Assembly (NCBI RefSeq): GCF_001898575.1
Contig: NZ_MKUD01000045.1
Span: forward strand, 327,382-391,381
Reading direction: 5' to 3'
DNA from: Spirosoma sp. 48-14
GTDB lineage: Bacteria; Bacteroidota; Bacteroidia; Cytophagales; Spirosomataceae
Length of the DNA stretch: 64,000 bases
Shown here in pieces: positions 45,058-54,118 of the stretch (the first letter of the stretch is position 1; each line of letters starts with the position of its first letter). Made by a program: the position numbers and the translations under genes. Below the pieces are notes generated by a model. The model saw nothing but the letters and a program-made list of their open reading frames with translations. It did no database searches and was not told the origin of the DNA.

Positions 45058-45071
45058 CACTTCGGGGCTGT
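45041..45071. terminator. terminator overlapping the stop codon
   Basis: ACAGCCCCGAAG (45041-45052) pairs perfectly with CTTCGGGGCTGT (45060-45071). The first arm is the end of the AlkZ-like coding sequence. It serves convergent genes on both sides. Confidence 0.7.
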
Positions 45072-45113
45072 TGATGATAAGCCAGATCTTAGCATTCTAC
45101 GGCTGAAGCCAGA

Positions 45114-48071
45114 TCAACCGAAGGCGTTGATATGCTTCTGGAAGATCGCTTCATATTTATTAGCCGCAGCCGTTTGTTTAGCATCCTTACAGGCTTCAAC
45201 AATCGTTTGCAGGATGTACAGATCTGAATCAGGACTGCCGAATCGATTGCCGTTTCCGCTTTTATCGTACGTCAGATTCTGGTCGGCACGCGTAGCCATG
45301 GTTTCGGCAATATCAAGGGCTTTCTTGGTATCACCTACCTCAAACAGGAACCGCACATAGTTTGACGAAATCTGGTCGTAGGGAATACTCTTGTCGGGAA
45401 TCACCCGCAGCGAATAGTCGAGTACCTCACGCGCCTTATCTTTTTTGCCTTCCCGCATCAGTTGGTCAGCCAGTCGGAAGAAGGCAATCCGGGCCGAGAT
45501 AACCGGCGGCCCTTTATACGTTTCGTCGTAATACGTGTTCGGATTATCAAAATCACGCCAGAAAGTTTTCTTCAGCATGTTATTGTACATGATATCGGAG
45601 TTCACGTATCCATCCGTTGCGCCCGGAATAGCCACCGGCATCAGACGATAAGCATAGCCTTCCAACTGCATGTAGTTTTTCAGGCTCAGGTAGTTATCGC
45701 TGGCCAGCGTGCTGGAGAAATAAATAGGTCGTTTCCAGTTGTTGGTAGCAATCATATCGAGCATGATCAGATCAGGCTTGTAGAGGTCCTTCTTGCCGAT
45801 GGTCCACTGCAAGGTATCTTTCATCAACGGACGCAGATTAGCCGGAACGAAATTAGCCTGATCAACAGCCGCTTTGTCGATGGGCAGAAACAACACCGAC
45901 GAGGGCAGAATGCTGGTCATATCACCACTGGTCAATGGCACCTGAATGGCCGGATTGTTGGTTTTGATGAGGCTGATATATTGCTTCAGATCAATACCAT
46001 TCTTCACACCCGCCATTTCGTAGAAGGGTACAATGTCGTTTTTACCCTTGTTGAAGTTGTCGAACTCCAGCGAAATCGGTAGGGCATCCGACTCATACGT
46101 TTTACGTTTCATTTGCTGGATATACCATTCCGTGCCCAGCAAACTCAGGTTACACACCCGTACATCACGCCGGAAACCTTCTACCTCCTGAACGTACCAG
46201 AGTGGGAAGGTATCGTTATCGCCACCCGTAAACAGAACGGCATTGGGCGCACAGGAATTCAGCAGGTTTTTAGCAAAATCGACCGATTGATAGCGGTGAT
46301 CACGGTTATGGTTATCCCAACTTTTGGCCCCCATCATAAGAGGCACCAACAAACATAGGCCAACAACCAGACCGTTTCGGGCCATATCAGATTTCAATGT
46401 ATTGCGTATTCCTTCGGCTAATGCCATTACGCCCAGGCCAAGCCAGATTGCAAAGAAATAGAACGACCCTACATAGATGTAATCGCGTTCGCGGGGCTCA
46501 GTCGGTGGCGAGTTCAGGAAGACCTGTAGGGCAATACCCGTAAACAGAAACAGCAATCCGACAATCAGGAAATCACGACGCCGACGGAAATACTGGAACG
46601 CAATCCCAAACAAACCTAAAGCAAACGGTAGCATGTAGAAGTTATCGCGGGCTTTATTGGTCTTCAACAAATCGGGAGCACCGTTATCCGACGACCAGGG
46701 TAGCAGATACCCAGCGCCTTCTTCGTCACTCTCCCGTCCGGCAAAGTTCCACATCAGGTAACGCCACCACATGTGCCCCAGCTGATAGCTAAACAGAAAC
46801 TTCAGGTTGTCGCCCATAGTCGGCTTCTGTCCTTCGGCCAATCCCAGCATCTGGCGATAGAGAGCCGGGTGGTTTTGCTGACTGCTATATACCCGTGGGA
46901 ACAGCATTTCGTCGCCAGGAGCATAAACGTATTCAGGCTGATAGTCGAAAATAACGTACTTATTCGCTTCTTTTTTCCACATCGGTGCACCACGCTTCTG
47001 ATCAATAGGACGCGATGTGAAGACGGGGCCATACAACAGTGAGCGACTTCCGTACTGCTCCCGTTTCAGGTACGACAGGAAGTTCAGAGCATCGTCAGGG
47101 TTGTTTTCGTTGATAGGCGGGTTAAAATCGGCCCGCACCAGCACCTGCATGTACGAGGCATAACCAATCAGTACGAACGCCAGGGCCAACAGAGAGGTAT
47201 TCAAGACAGCGCGACGCTGCCGTACCGACCAGATGATTCCATACGTGATAGCACCAAGGAATATCACCGTAAAGAAAATAACCCCGGAGTTGAAGGGTAG
47301 GCCAAACGAGTTGACAAAGAGCCGCTCTACAGCAAACGCCATACTAGGCAAACCAGGAATGATACCAGCATTGATGATTCCCAGTATAACCAGCCCAATA
47401 CCGGCCGCAATTACCCCACCCCAGAATGTTGGTTTCGGCTGCTTTTTGAAATAATAAATTAGCGCCAGAGCGGGCAACGTCACCAGGTTCAATAAGTGAA
47501 CCCCGATCGATAAGCCCGTCAGATAGGCGATCAGAATAAGCCAGCGATTAGCAGCAGCCTCATCGTCGATACGCTCCCATTTGAACGCAGCCCATACGAC
47601 AATGGCTGTAAAAAACGACGACATCCCGTACACCTCTGCTTCAACGGCTGAAAACCAGAACGTATCGGAGAAGGTATAGGCCAGTGACCCAACGGCACCC
47701 GCACCCAGAACCAGAAGCGTGTCGCTTGTCGTGTATTCACTTTCAGCCTTCCCAAATACTTTCTGAGCCAGCATTGTTATGGTCCAGAACAGGAAAGCGA
47801 TAGTAAATGCACTGGCCAGTACCGACGCCATATTGACCCAATAAGCCACATTAGTCAGGTTGCCAAACGACAGCATCGAAAACAACCGTCCTAACAACAG
47901 GAAAAACGGAGCACCAGGTGGGTGAGGTACCTGCAGCTTGAACGAACACGCAATGAATTCGCCACAATCCCAGAAACTAGCCGTTCGCTCAACTGTCATT
48001 GCATAGGTGATCAGTGCAACAACAAATACGAACCAGCCTGTCAGGGTGTTCAGGCGTTTAAATGATTGCAT
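45114..48071 (-). CDS. GT117-family (DUF2723) membrane glycosyltransferase-like protein
   Basis: A 985-residue polytopic membrane protein. The N-terminal 550 residues hold about 12 transmembrane helices and the DUF2723 block (ERTASFWDCGEFIACSFKLQVPHPPGAPFFLLLGR). A globular periplasmic part follows (about 600-850), and the last 120 residues are TPR-like helices. DUF2723 proteins are related to protein O-mannosyltransferases and are assigned to GT117 in Bacteroidota. It is probably involved in glycosylating exported proteins. A TAATTTTG promoter box lies 56 bp upstream. Confidence 0.87.
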   Translation of the reverse strand: MQSFKRLNTLTGWFVFVVALITYAMTVERTASFWDCGEFIACSFKLQVPHPPGAPFFLLLGRLFSMLSFGNLTNVAYWVNMASVLASAFTIAFLFWTITMLAQKVFGKAESEYTTSDTLLVLGAGAVGSLAYTFSDTFWFSAVEAEVYGMSSFFTAIVVWAAFKWERIDDEAAANRWLILIAYLTGLSIGVHLLNLVTLPALALIYYFKKQPKPTFWGGVIAAGIGLVILGIINAGIIPGLPSMAFAVERLFVNSFGLPFNSGVIFFTVIFLGAITYGIIWSVRQRRAVLNTSLLALAFVLIGYASYMQVLVRADFNPPINENNPDDALNFLSYLKREQYGSRSLLYGPVFTSRPIDQKRGAPMWKKEANKYVIFDYQPEYVYAPGDEMLFPRVYSSQQNHPALYRQMLGLAEGQKPTMGDNLKFLFSYQLGHMWWRYLMWNFAGRESDEEGAGYLLPWSSDNGAPDLLKTNKARDNFYMLPFALGLFGIAFQYFRRRRDFLIVGLLFLFTGIALQVFLNSPPTEPRERDYIYVGSFYFFAIWLGLGVMALAEGIRNTLKSDMARNGLVVGLCLLVPLMMGAKSWDNHNRDHRYQSVDFAKNLLNSCAPNAVLFTGGDNDTFPLWYVQEVEGFRRDVRVCNLSLLGTEWYIQQMKRKTYESDALPISLEFDNFNKGKNDIVPFYEMAGVKNGIDLKQYISLIKTNNPAIQVPLTSGDMTSILPSSVLFLPIDKAAVDQANFVPANLRPLMKDTLQWTIGKKDLYKPDLIMLDMIATNNWKRPIYFSSTLASDNYLSLKNYMQLEGYAYRLMPVAIPGATDGYVNSDIMYNNMLKKTFWRDFDNPNTYYDETYKGPPVISARIAFFRLADQLMREGKKDKAREVLDYSLRVIPDKSIPYDQISSNYVRFLFEVGDTKKALDIAETMATRADQNLTYDKSGNGNRFGSPDSDLYILQTIVEACKDAKQTAAANKYEAIFQKHINAFG

Positions 48072-48126
48072 ACAAATGAAGATTAACGAATTACTTTTTG
48101 TGTAAGTAGGGTCTTCCAGACCGGAC

Positions 48127-48134
48127 CAAAATTA
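48127..48134 (-). promoter_or_regulatory. -7 box of the GT117 gene
   Basis: The minus strand reads TAATTTTG, a perfect TAnnTTTG. No matching -33 TTTG is present at the usual spacing. Confidence 0.4.
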
Positions 48135-48528
48135 CACAAAAAGCGGCCGGGCCGGGTCATGAAGGGCTGTTAAAGTTTGTTAATGCACTTGTAATTAAAC
48201 CCACTATTACAAGCTATAGAAAAGGGTAGATTACTACGTCGACATATAACCGTACTACTGAACTACCTCTTTTTTTATCAGCACAATTGCATGAAAGATA
48301 AAATTCGCAGTAAGATTTTATCGACAATCATTTAAATAAAATAATTTCAATTCAAGCCTATTCATCGTATCAAAAAAAGAGCAAATACTCAATAGTAATT
48401 TTAATAACAAATCACAGTAATTAAATAAAAAATCATTAACTTTTTACCTAAATGGACCTAATCATATATTCATTATTTATTTAATCAATATAGGCTCAAA
48501 AATAATCAACAATATTTAACAACAGTAA

Positions 48529-48588
48529 ATTTATTTTTAAAAGCACAGAAAGCCTATATTTAGACTTTCTGTGCTTTTAAAAATAAAT
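48529..48588. terminator. 24-bp-stem hairpin terminator of the orphan gene
   Basis: ATTTATTTTTAAAAGCACAG... (48529-48552) is the exact reverse complement of 48565-48588, with a 12-nt loop. It begins 2 bp after the stop codon of the minus-strand orphan gene. Confidence 0.75.
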
Positions 48589-48589
48589 C

Positions 48590-48940
48590 TTATTCAACTA
48601 AAACTCTCAAATCAATTTCTTTCTGCAACAAAGCATCTTTTAGCTCTACATAATATTTCGGATACGATCTTCCGAACGAGTGCCAATAGTCTGGAGGTAG
48701 TTGATATAATAAATGCTGTATTGTAATATTTTCAACAGATACGGCCGTATCTATATGCCTTTTTATATCTAGAAGAAGTGTAGACCGTGTTACTGCTCTA
48801 AGTGGTAAATCGCGGATTTTCAGACGTTCATCGATAGCTAGCGTACGCTTTTGCCTACGGATTAATTCCTGATTGATAAGTTCCTGCATGATTAATAAGT
48901 TAGCCGTTGAGCTTGATTTTAATTGTTGATTTGTTTTCAT
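48590..48940 (-). CDS. orphan hypothetical protein in A+T-rich island
   Basis: A 116-residue basic, helical protein with no signal or membrane segment. Its codons are A/T-biased compared with neighbours (Lys AAA, Ile ATA/ATT), fitting horizontal acquisition. No domain recognised. It is flanked by non-coding A+T-rich sequence and followed by a strong hairpin, so it looks like an independent transcription unit. Confidence 0.6.
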   Translation of the reverse strand: MKTNQQLKSSSTANLLIMQELINQELIRRQKRTLAIDERLKIRDLPLRAVTRSTLLLDIKRHIDTAVSVENITIQHLLYQLPPDYWHSFGRSYPKYYVELKDALLQKEIDLRVLVE

Positions 48941-49399
48941 AAATAGTGAGGGTGCGAAATTTTTTCTTTGATTAACTACACAAATAAAATCAATTTTTCT
49001 GTAACAAATTTCTTAGTATTTCAAGTATTATTTAGTTTTTTATTAAGCGTAATTTTTAAAATACAACAATATTATAAATTAAAAATATTACCCAAAAATA
49101 ATATATATAAAATACAAATTTCAATAATAATAAAATAACATTTCACTTAACTATAATTCAATATTTCTATTGCAATATTTATATAATTCACACAAAATAA
49201 TTTCAATTTATCATAAAGTGTTTTACATATTTTTATTTAAAATAATTTACGTAGTTCTGAATAAAATTCATTAAAATTTTCGCATTATCTACTATGCATT
49301 ATTTAAAATATGACGATTTAAAAAATTAAAAAATCTATTTTCTATTTTCAAAAGTGTGAATATAAATTCTAAGCTAATACTGGTGAACACGCAATACTG

Positions 49400-49600
49400 A
49401 GCAATGGGATGCACATGCTTAGGCGCAAAACCTATCAGGAAAGAAGGAGGGTAACTTCGTGGAGGGTACTCAACGATGAACGATGTAATCCTATACAGGG
49501 CAGGACCCTAGCCACTATGACACGTCTAAAGTATGTCATCACCTGCCCAAGGGGTATTTCAAGAGAGGCTAAGACAAGACAAAACCCTAAAAATCAATAG
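49400..49600 (+). ncRNA. candidate structured RNA or element remnant
   Basis: The segment contains GGGCAGG (about 49498-49505) pairing with CCTGCCC (about 49542-49548), with ATGACA/TGTCAT forming an inner stem, plus a repeated GGAGGGTA. It is compositionally distinct from its A+T-rich surroundings. A 63-codon Arg/Lys-rich frame (49409-49600) overlaps, but I recognise no protein family. No known RNA family was recognised either; the strand is a guess. Confidence 0.3.
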
Positions 49601-49749
49601 ATTATTCAATTTCGCACATTTCTATACCCATTCGCAGGAATCAGGCTAAGTCGGATAATGCGAGTGTGATAGATCGAGTTAACGGAATGTCTAGCTATTC
49701 TCGGATCGTTGTCTGAGAATCACCATTTGGCTTCTGGCAATGCATAAAA

Positions 49750-49778
49750 AACCCGACAGGATGCTATCCCATCGGGTT
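49750..49778 (-). terminator. folD rho-independent terminator
   Basis: Arms AACCCGACAGGAT and ATCCCATCGGGTT pair at 11 of 13 positions around a 3-nt loop; the minus strand continues into a TTTTTT run. Confidence 0.8.
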
Positions 49779-49840
49779 CAACCGGCTTACGCTATAAACT
49801 TCGTCTAATAGACGCAGATAGAATCTGAGCTGGCCTTATC

Positions 49841-50719
49841 TTAATAGATTTCTCCTCGCGCAGCTTTCAATGTGTTTTGCATCAGCGAGCATATCGTCAT
49901 CAACCCAACTCCACCCGGAACGGGCGTGATGAAGCTTGTTTTCGGAGCGACTTCGTCAAATTTCACGTCGCCTTTCAACGCAAAACCGCTTTTCTTACTA
50001 GCGTCTGGCACACGTTCCAGGCCTACGTCGATCACCACAGCGCCTTCTTTAACCATGTCGGCCGTCACAAATTCGGGTTTGCCGAGAGCAGCTACCAGAA
50101 TGTCGGCCGAACGGCATATTTCGGCCAGATTTTTAGTACGGCTATGCGTAAGCGTAACGGTACAGTTGCCAGGATAGGTGTTTCGTTGCATCAGAATCGA
50201 CATAGGAAGCCCAACAATCTGACTTCGCCCAACCACAACACAATGTTTACCCGACGTTTCAATGTTATAGCGTTTGATCATCTCCAGTACTCCCTGTGGA
50301 GTCGCTGAAATATAAGCGGGTAAGCCCTTCGCCATGCGCCCAATATTGATGGGATGAAACCCATCTACATCTTTGGCAGGACTGATGGTTTCCATAACCC
50401 GGTCGGGATTGATATGGTCGGGAAGGGGCAGTTGCACGATCAGGCCATCCATATCCGGGTTTTCATTTACCTCGCGAACTTTATCCAGCAATTCGGCTTC
50501 TGAAACCGAAGGGTCGAACCGAATCAGGGTTGAGTGCATCCCAACTTCCTCGCAGTTTTTCATCTTCGAGGCTACGTACGTTTCAGAAGCGCCATTGTTG
50601 CCAACCAAAATAGCTACCAAATGAGGAATTTTGCCTCCTTTCTCACGAATCTGAGCGACCTCAGCCGCAATTTCCTTCTTTATTTGAGCAGACAGGAGCT
50701 TACCGTCTAACAGTTGCAT
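49841..50719 (-). CDS. folD: bifunctional methylene-THF dehydrogenase/cyclohydrolase
   Basis: A 292-residue protein of standard length. [14 protein letters not shown] provides the catalytic Tyr48/Lys52 pair, [14 protein letters not shown] is the NADP-binding region near 165, and [18 protein letters not shown] is the C-terminal signature. It interconverts 5,10-methylene-, methenyl- and 10-formyl-THF. It has its own terminator and a TACTTTCG -7-like box (minus strand, 50749-50756), so it is probably monocistronic. Confidence 0.96.
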   Translation of the reverse strand: MQLLDGKLLSAQIKKEIAAEVAQIREKGGKIPHLVAILVGNNGASETYVASKMKNCEEVGMHSTLIRFDPSVSEAELLDKVREVNENPDMDGLIVQLPLPDHINPDRVMETISPAKDVDGFHPINIGRMAKGLPAYISATPQGVLEMIKRYNIETSGKHCVVVGRSQIVGLPMSILMQRNTYPGNCTVTLTHSRTKNLAEICRSADILVAALGKPEFVTADMVKEGAVVIDVGLERVPDASKKSGFALKGDVKFDEVAPKTSFITPVPGGVGLMTICSLMQNTLKAARGEIY

Positions 50720-50748
50720 AGGAATTAGTAATATCTGAAAATCTGGTG

Positions 50749-50756
50749 CGAAAGTA
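50749..50756 (-). promoter_or_regulatory. -7-like box of folD
   Basis: The minus strand reads TACTTTCG, one mismatch to TAnnTTTG, 30 bp before the folD ATG. The -33 element is not at the expected distance. Confidence 0.35.
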
Positions 50757-50889
50757 CCACCTTATCCAGTATTCACCAGCACAAAGATTGAATAGTTTGT
50801 CGTTTATGATCTACAGTTTTCGGTATACGGTTTTCAGTACGCGAAGTGGGCATGCGCAGCCTACCAAACACCATACATCCTAAACCGAA

Positions 50890-51723
50890 TCACCGACCAT
50901 AAGCAAATTTGAGGATATAGCCTTTCTTGCCATCGCCTTCGCTGGCAATGTACAGATCGCCATTGGGCGCAAAACAGATGCCTTCGGGCTGACGAAACAA
51001 TTTGGGGTCAAGTGGTTCTGAGTATTTGATTTTTGCCTGTCGGCTAGTAATGACTAATCGTTTTCCAGCCGACGTAAGAATATACCAGTCGCCCGTTATG
51101 GGGTGAACGGCAATACCCGATGGCTTGTAGGTTTCCGGGTCGATACCAGCCGCTTTAAGCTGCTCATCATTGAGACTCATATCCCGGAACACCGCTTTGT
51201 TCAACAGGTCGAACGAATAAACAGCTTTATCGGCCGATCCTTTTCCTTGTTTAACTGCAATCAGCAAGCGTTTCGTTTTAGGGTCATAGCCAAGCCCTTC
51301 GACTTCTGTTTTTTCGGGCAAATCCGTTTTTGTACGGCCTATTTGCGTCGATTCTGGTTTGAAGCGAAATAGATTGCCGTTGCTTTCGAGGACATACACT
51401 TCGTCGTTGACGTATTCTATGCCCTCAAAATCACCGTATCCACCGAAACCATAGTCGCTGGATACCTTACCTTTCTTCGTATCGAACACGTACACAACCG
51501 CTTCTTCATCCTGTACACACAGCAGTTTATCGTCTTTAAAATACGTCAGTCCCGATATTTCCTTTAATTCTTTAGGAAGGGTGTAATTCTCAGCAGGTTT
51601 GCCGAGTTCATAGGGAAGCTTGAAAGGTGCTTCGAGCGTTTCAGCCTCGGGTTTATCAGTCTTTTTTGAGGAGGGGCCGCAACTGGTCAGCAGAAGCAAC
51701 AGTCCGATAATCAGACGATTCAT
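50890..51723 (-). CDS. SdiA-regulated-domain lipoprotein
   Basis: A 277-residue lipoprotein (lipobox LLTSC, Cys15). The mature part is a beta-propeller of the SdiA-regulated type: LKEISGLTYFKDDKLLCVQDE, GDFEGIEYVNDEVYVLESNGNLFRF and RQPEGICFAPNGDLYIASEGDG. The last resembles phytase-like or esterase-like propeller blades. It is located in the envelope; the function is unknown. It is divergent from tssN. Confidence 0.8.
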   Translation of the reverse strand: MNRLIIGLLLLLTSCGPSSKKTDKPEAETLEAPFKLPYELGKPAENYTLPKELKEISGLTYFKDDKLLCVQDEEAVVYVFDTKKGKVSSDYGFGGYGDFEGIEYVNDEVYVLESNGNLFRFKPESTQIGRTKTDLPEKTEVEGLGYDPKTKRLLIAVKQGKGSADKAVYSFDLLNKAVFRDMSLNDEQLKAAGIDPETYKPSGIAVHPITGDWYILTSAGKRLVITSRQAKIKYSEPLDPKLFRQPEGICFAPNGDLYIASEGDGKKGYILKFAYGR

Positions 51724-51885
51724 AGTCGATCAGAATTTGAGAAGTGACAAAAATGCGCCATTTCCGACAATACCCTACAGTTTTACGACCCATTGCTGAA
51801 TTTTTTGTGTGATCTTTCAAATTTTCGACCATATTGCAAGTACGAACCAAAACCGCTCTACCACGATTAATACCATTTACCTGTA

Positions 51886-52647
51886 ATGCCCAATTTAGCT
51901 TCCGTAAAACGATTTCCAGGAGTTCTTTACGGCATAGTGATTGGCCTGCTGCTGGGGGCAATTAGTTATGCCGGTACGCTAGAGAGTGCTAATTTTCAGC
52001 AATATTATATTCTGGTCCAGGCACTTGCGCTGGGCATTGGTATCCTGCATGTGTGGTTAAGCCCCCGCTTTGCGCCCAATCTGGTTATGACGTTTGGCCT
52101 CGGGTTCATGACAACCCTGTTAATCCTGCTGGCAGGTATCGGCTTTGCCCTGCTACTCTATGCGCAAACGGGCTATCTGGGCAGCCGCTGGCCATTCGTT
52201 TCCAGCCTGTTACCATTTCTTATTCCATTTTTAGTCGTTCAGGCTTATCAGTATTTCATTCAGATTCCTCCTGCCCAATACAAAAAATGGTACTATCCGA
52301 TCAATGGTGATATGCCCGATCTGGATCTGCTTGACCTCTCGAAGATTTTAGTGATTCAGTTTGAGTTCTTTAAAACGCCAGCCGATACGAACTACACCAA
52401 TTTTAAAGCCAAAGCACCGGTAGCCATGTCGCTGGGCGATTTGTTTCTAGTGTTTATCAACGATTATAACGAACGCACACCCAACAGTCCCATTCAATAT
52501 ACCGATGCATCTGGCCGGCCTTATGGGTGGGTATTTACGAAGAAAACAGCCTGGTGGCAGCGTCCGGTGTATTTCGACCCGGCACTCGATTTTTCGCAGA
52601 ACCAGTTGGTTGATAATGCCACGATTATTGCCCTGAGAGCCGAGTGA
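51886..52647 (+). CDS. tssN: TssN-like T6SS subtype iii membrane protein
   Basis: A 253-residue protein with five or so hydrophobic segments in residues 12-130 and a soluble C-terminal domain (about 135-253) containing FKAKAPVAMSLGDLFLVFINDYNERTPNSPIQY and GRPYGWVFTKK. This topology and the FINDYNERxPxSPI block match TssN, a protein specific to the Bacteroidota T6SS. It lies on the opposite strand, 3.1 kb from the rest of the T6SS genes, behind unrelated genes. A 33-bp-arm hairpin follows. Confidence 0.7.
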   Translation: MPNLASVKRFPGVLYGIVIGLLLGAISYAGTLESANFQQYYILVQALALGIGILHVWLSPRFAPNLVMTFGLGFMTTLLILLAGIGFALLLYAQTGYLGSRWPFVSSLLPFLIPFLVVQAYQYFIQIPPAQYKKWYYPINGDMPDLDLLDLSKILVIQFEFFKTPADTNYTNFKAKAPVAMSLGDLFLVFINDYNERTPNSPIQYTDASGRPYGWVFTKKTAWWQRPVYFDPALDFSQNQLVDNATIIALRAE

Positions 52648-52699
52648 TGGCCTGAGCGCTTACCGATAAAAAGAGTATCTCGTTTGCGTTAGCTCCCCC

Positions 52700-52780
52700 A
52701 ACCAGAGCGCCGATTATTAGGACATTATGATTAATTAAGTTATTGACAATCATAATGCCCTAACAATCGGCGCTCTGGTT
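52700..52780. terminator. 33-bp-arm inverted repeat after tssN
   Basis: Arm 52700-52732 and arm 52748-52780 pair at 31 of 33 positions around a 15-nt loop, followed by ATTTTTACAT. It works as a strong terminator for tssN. The inner AATCATAATG part recalls the repeat at 36669-36718. Confidence 0.75.
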
Positions 52781-52813
52781 ATTTTTACATAGACTCTGCC
52801 TGTTCCCTGCCGT

Positions 52814-54052
52814 ATGAAACCCTTTTTACTGCTCGTTTGTGTCGTATTTGCCAGTTACGCCAAAGCCCAATCGCCTGCCAGCATTACCATCGGTAAAATT
52901 GACAGCCTTACATCCAGCATCCTGAATGAAAAACGGAAAATCTGGGTATACATTCCTGAAAGTGCAGGTGGAGATGTATTTGCGAAACCACGGTATCCGG
53001 TGGTTTACCTACTCGACGGCGATGCCCACTTCTCGTCTGTTGTTGGTATGATCGAACAACTGAGTCAGGTGAATGGCAACACTGTTTGCCCCCAGATGAT
53101 CGTTGTGGGCATTCCTAATACCAATCGCACACGAGACCTGACGCCCACACACGTTGAAAACGATCCGCCTTTCATGGGTGGCGAATTTGCGAAGCCTTCG
53201 GGCGGAGGGAATGCGTTTCTATCCTTTATCGAAAAAGAGCTGATACCTCACATTGACTCGTTGTACCCTACGCAGCCGTACCGGATGTTGATTGGGCATT
53301 CTTTCGGTGGACTGGCCGTAATGAATGCGCTGATCAGTCGACCACAGGTATTCAATTCCTATATCTGCATTGACCCCAGCATGTGGTACGACCGCATGAA
53401 CTTTTTAAAGACAACCGAAAAAGCACTCACTCAGCAAAAATTCGCAGGCAAATCGCTTTATCTGGGTATTGCCAATACGATGGGCGACGGCATGACACTC
53501 GCTAAATTACCGAAAGACACTTCGGCAACCAACCGCCATATCCGCTCCATTTTTGAACTGGACAGGCATATCAAGAGCAATTCGCAAAACGGTCTCCGCT
53601 ATAAAAGCAGATACTATCCTGACGACACCCACAGTTCGGCTCCTCTCATTACGGAATACGATGGACTGCGGTTTATTTTTGATTCCTATAGCTTAAAACT
53701 CAGTTCAAAAGACTTTACTGATACCACAACTGCCCTGGCCGACAAATACGCTGCCCATTATGCCCGTCTTTCGAAGCAAATGGGGTACGCAATAAGCCCC
53801 TCCGAGGGCCAGATTAATGCATTTGGGTATCAGGCACTTCAGGGTAAGCATTACCGAAAAGCGGAAAGCCTGTTTAAACTCAACATCGCCAACTACCCCA
53901 ATAGCTACAACGTGTACGACTCGTATGGCGATTTTTTCATGGCCTGTAATGACCCAAAGAACGCCATTCTGCAATTTCAGAAAGCCCTGTCACTGAAAGA
54001 AAATCCCGCGTCGCGGCAAAAGCTGGAAGCCTTGCTCAAACCCAAACCTTAG
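52814..54052 (+). CDS. secreted esterase (Esterase D/Fes-like) with C-terminal TPR
   Basis: A 412-residue exported protein (signal peptide to AKAQ, residue 19). The putative esterase domain (about 20-280) has YLLDGDAHF and the nucleophile Ser163 in GHSFGG, with DDTHSS as a likely His region. Residues 330-412 form TPR-like helices (LQGKHYRKAESLFKLNIANYPNSYNVYDSYGDFF). Related enzymes hydrolyse siderophore or other esters. Nothing in it suggests T6SS export. Confidence 0.85.
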   Translation: MKPFLLLVCVVFASYAKAQSPASITIGKIDSLTSSILNEKRKIWVYIPESAGGDVFAKPRYPVVYLLDGDAHFSSVVGMIEQLSQVNGNTVCPQMIVVGIPNTNRTRDLTPTHVENDPPFMGGEFAKPSGGGNAFLSFIEKELIPHIDSLYPTQPYRMLIGHSFGGLAVMNALISRPQVFNSYICIDPSMWYDRMNFLKTTEKALTQQKFAGKSLYLGIANTMGDGMTLAKLPKDTSATNRHIRSIFELDRHIKSNSQNGLRYKSRYYPDDTHSSAPLITEYDGLRFIFDSYSLKLSSKDFTDTTTALADKYAAHYARLSKQMGYAISPSEGQINAFGYQALQGKHYRKAESLFKLNIANYPNSYNVYDSYGDFFMACNDPKNAILQFQKALSLKENPASRQKLEALLKPKP

Positions 54053-54118
54053 CCACGTATAAAACACCTGCATCTATCCCAGTCGTCGGCTTTTCTTAAA
54101 CCTAAACCTTAATTTTTC

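Larger units (their letters stand above)
48072..48589. other. 518-bp A+T-rich intergenic region
   Basis: The first 90 bp hold the GT117 promoter and a GC-rich GGCCGGGCCGGG tract. From about 48170 the sequence turns strongly A+T-rich with no coding frame. It ends in the hairpin at 48529-48588. Confidence 0.55.
48941..49840. other. 900-bp A+T-rich non-coding stretch with a GC-richer inner segment
   Basis: 48941-49370 is almost pure A/T homopolymer and dinucleotide-like sequence with no frame. 49380-49610 is a GC-richer segment with pairing potential, listed separately. 49610-49745 shows nothing recognisable. The folD terminator is at 49750-49778. Confidence 0.5.

Noticed and set aside
49409-49600. 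63-residue basic protein
   Set aside because: No recognisable family, isolated in A+T-rich DNA, and the segment has RNA-like pairing; kept only as a candidate RNA.
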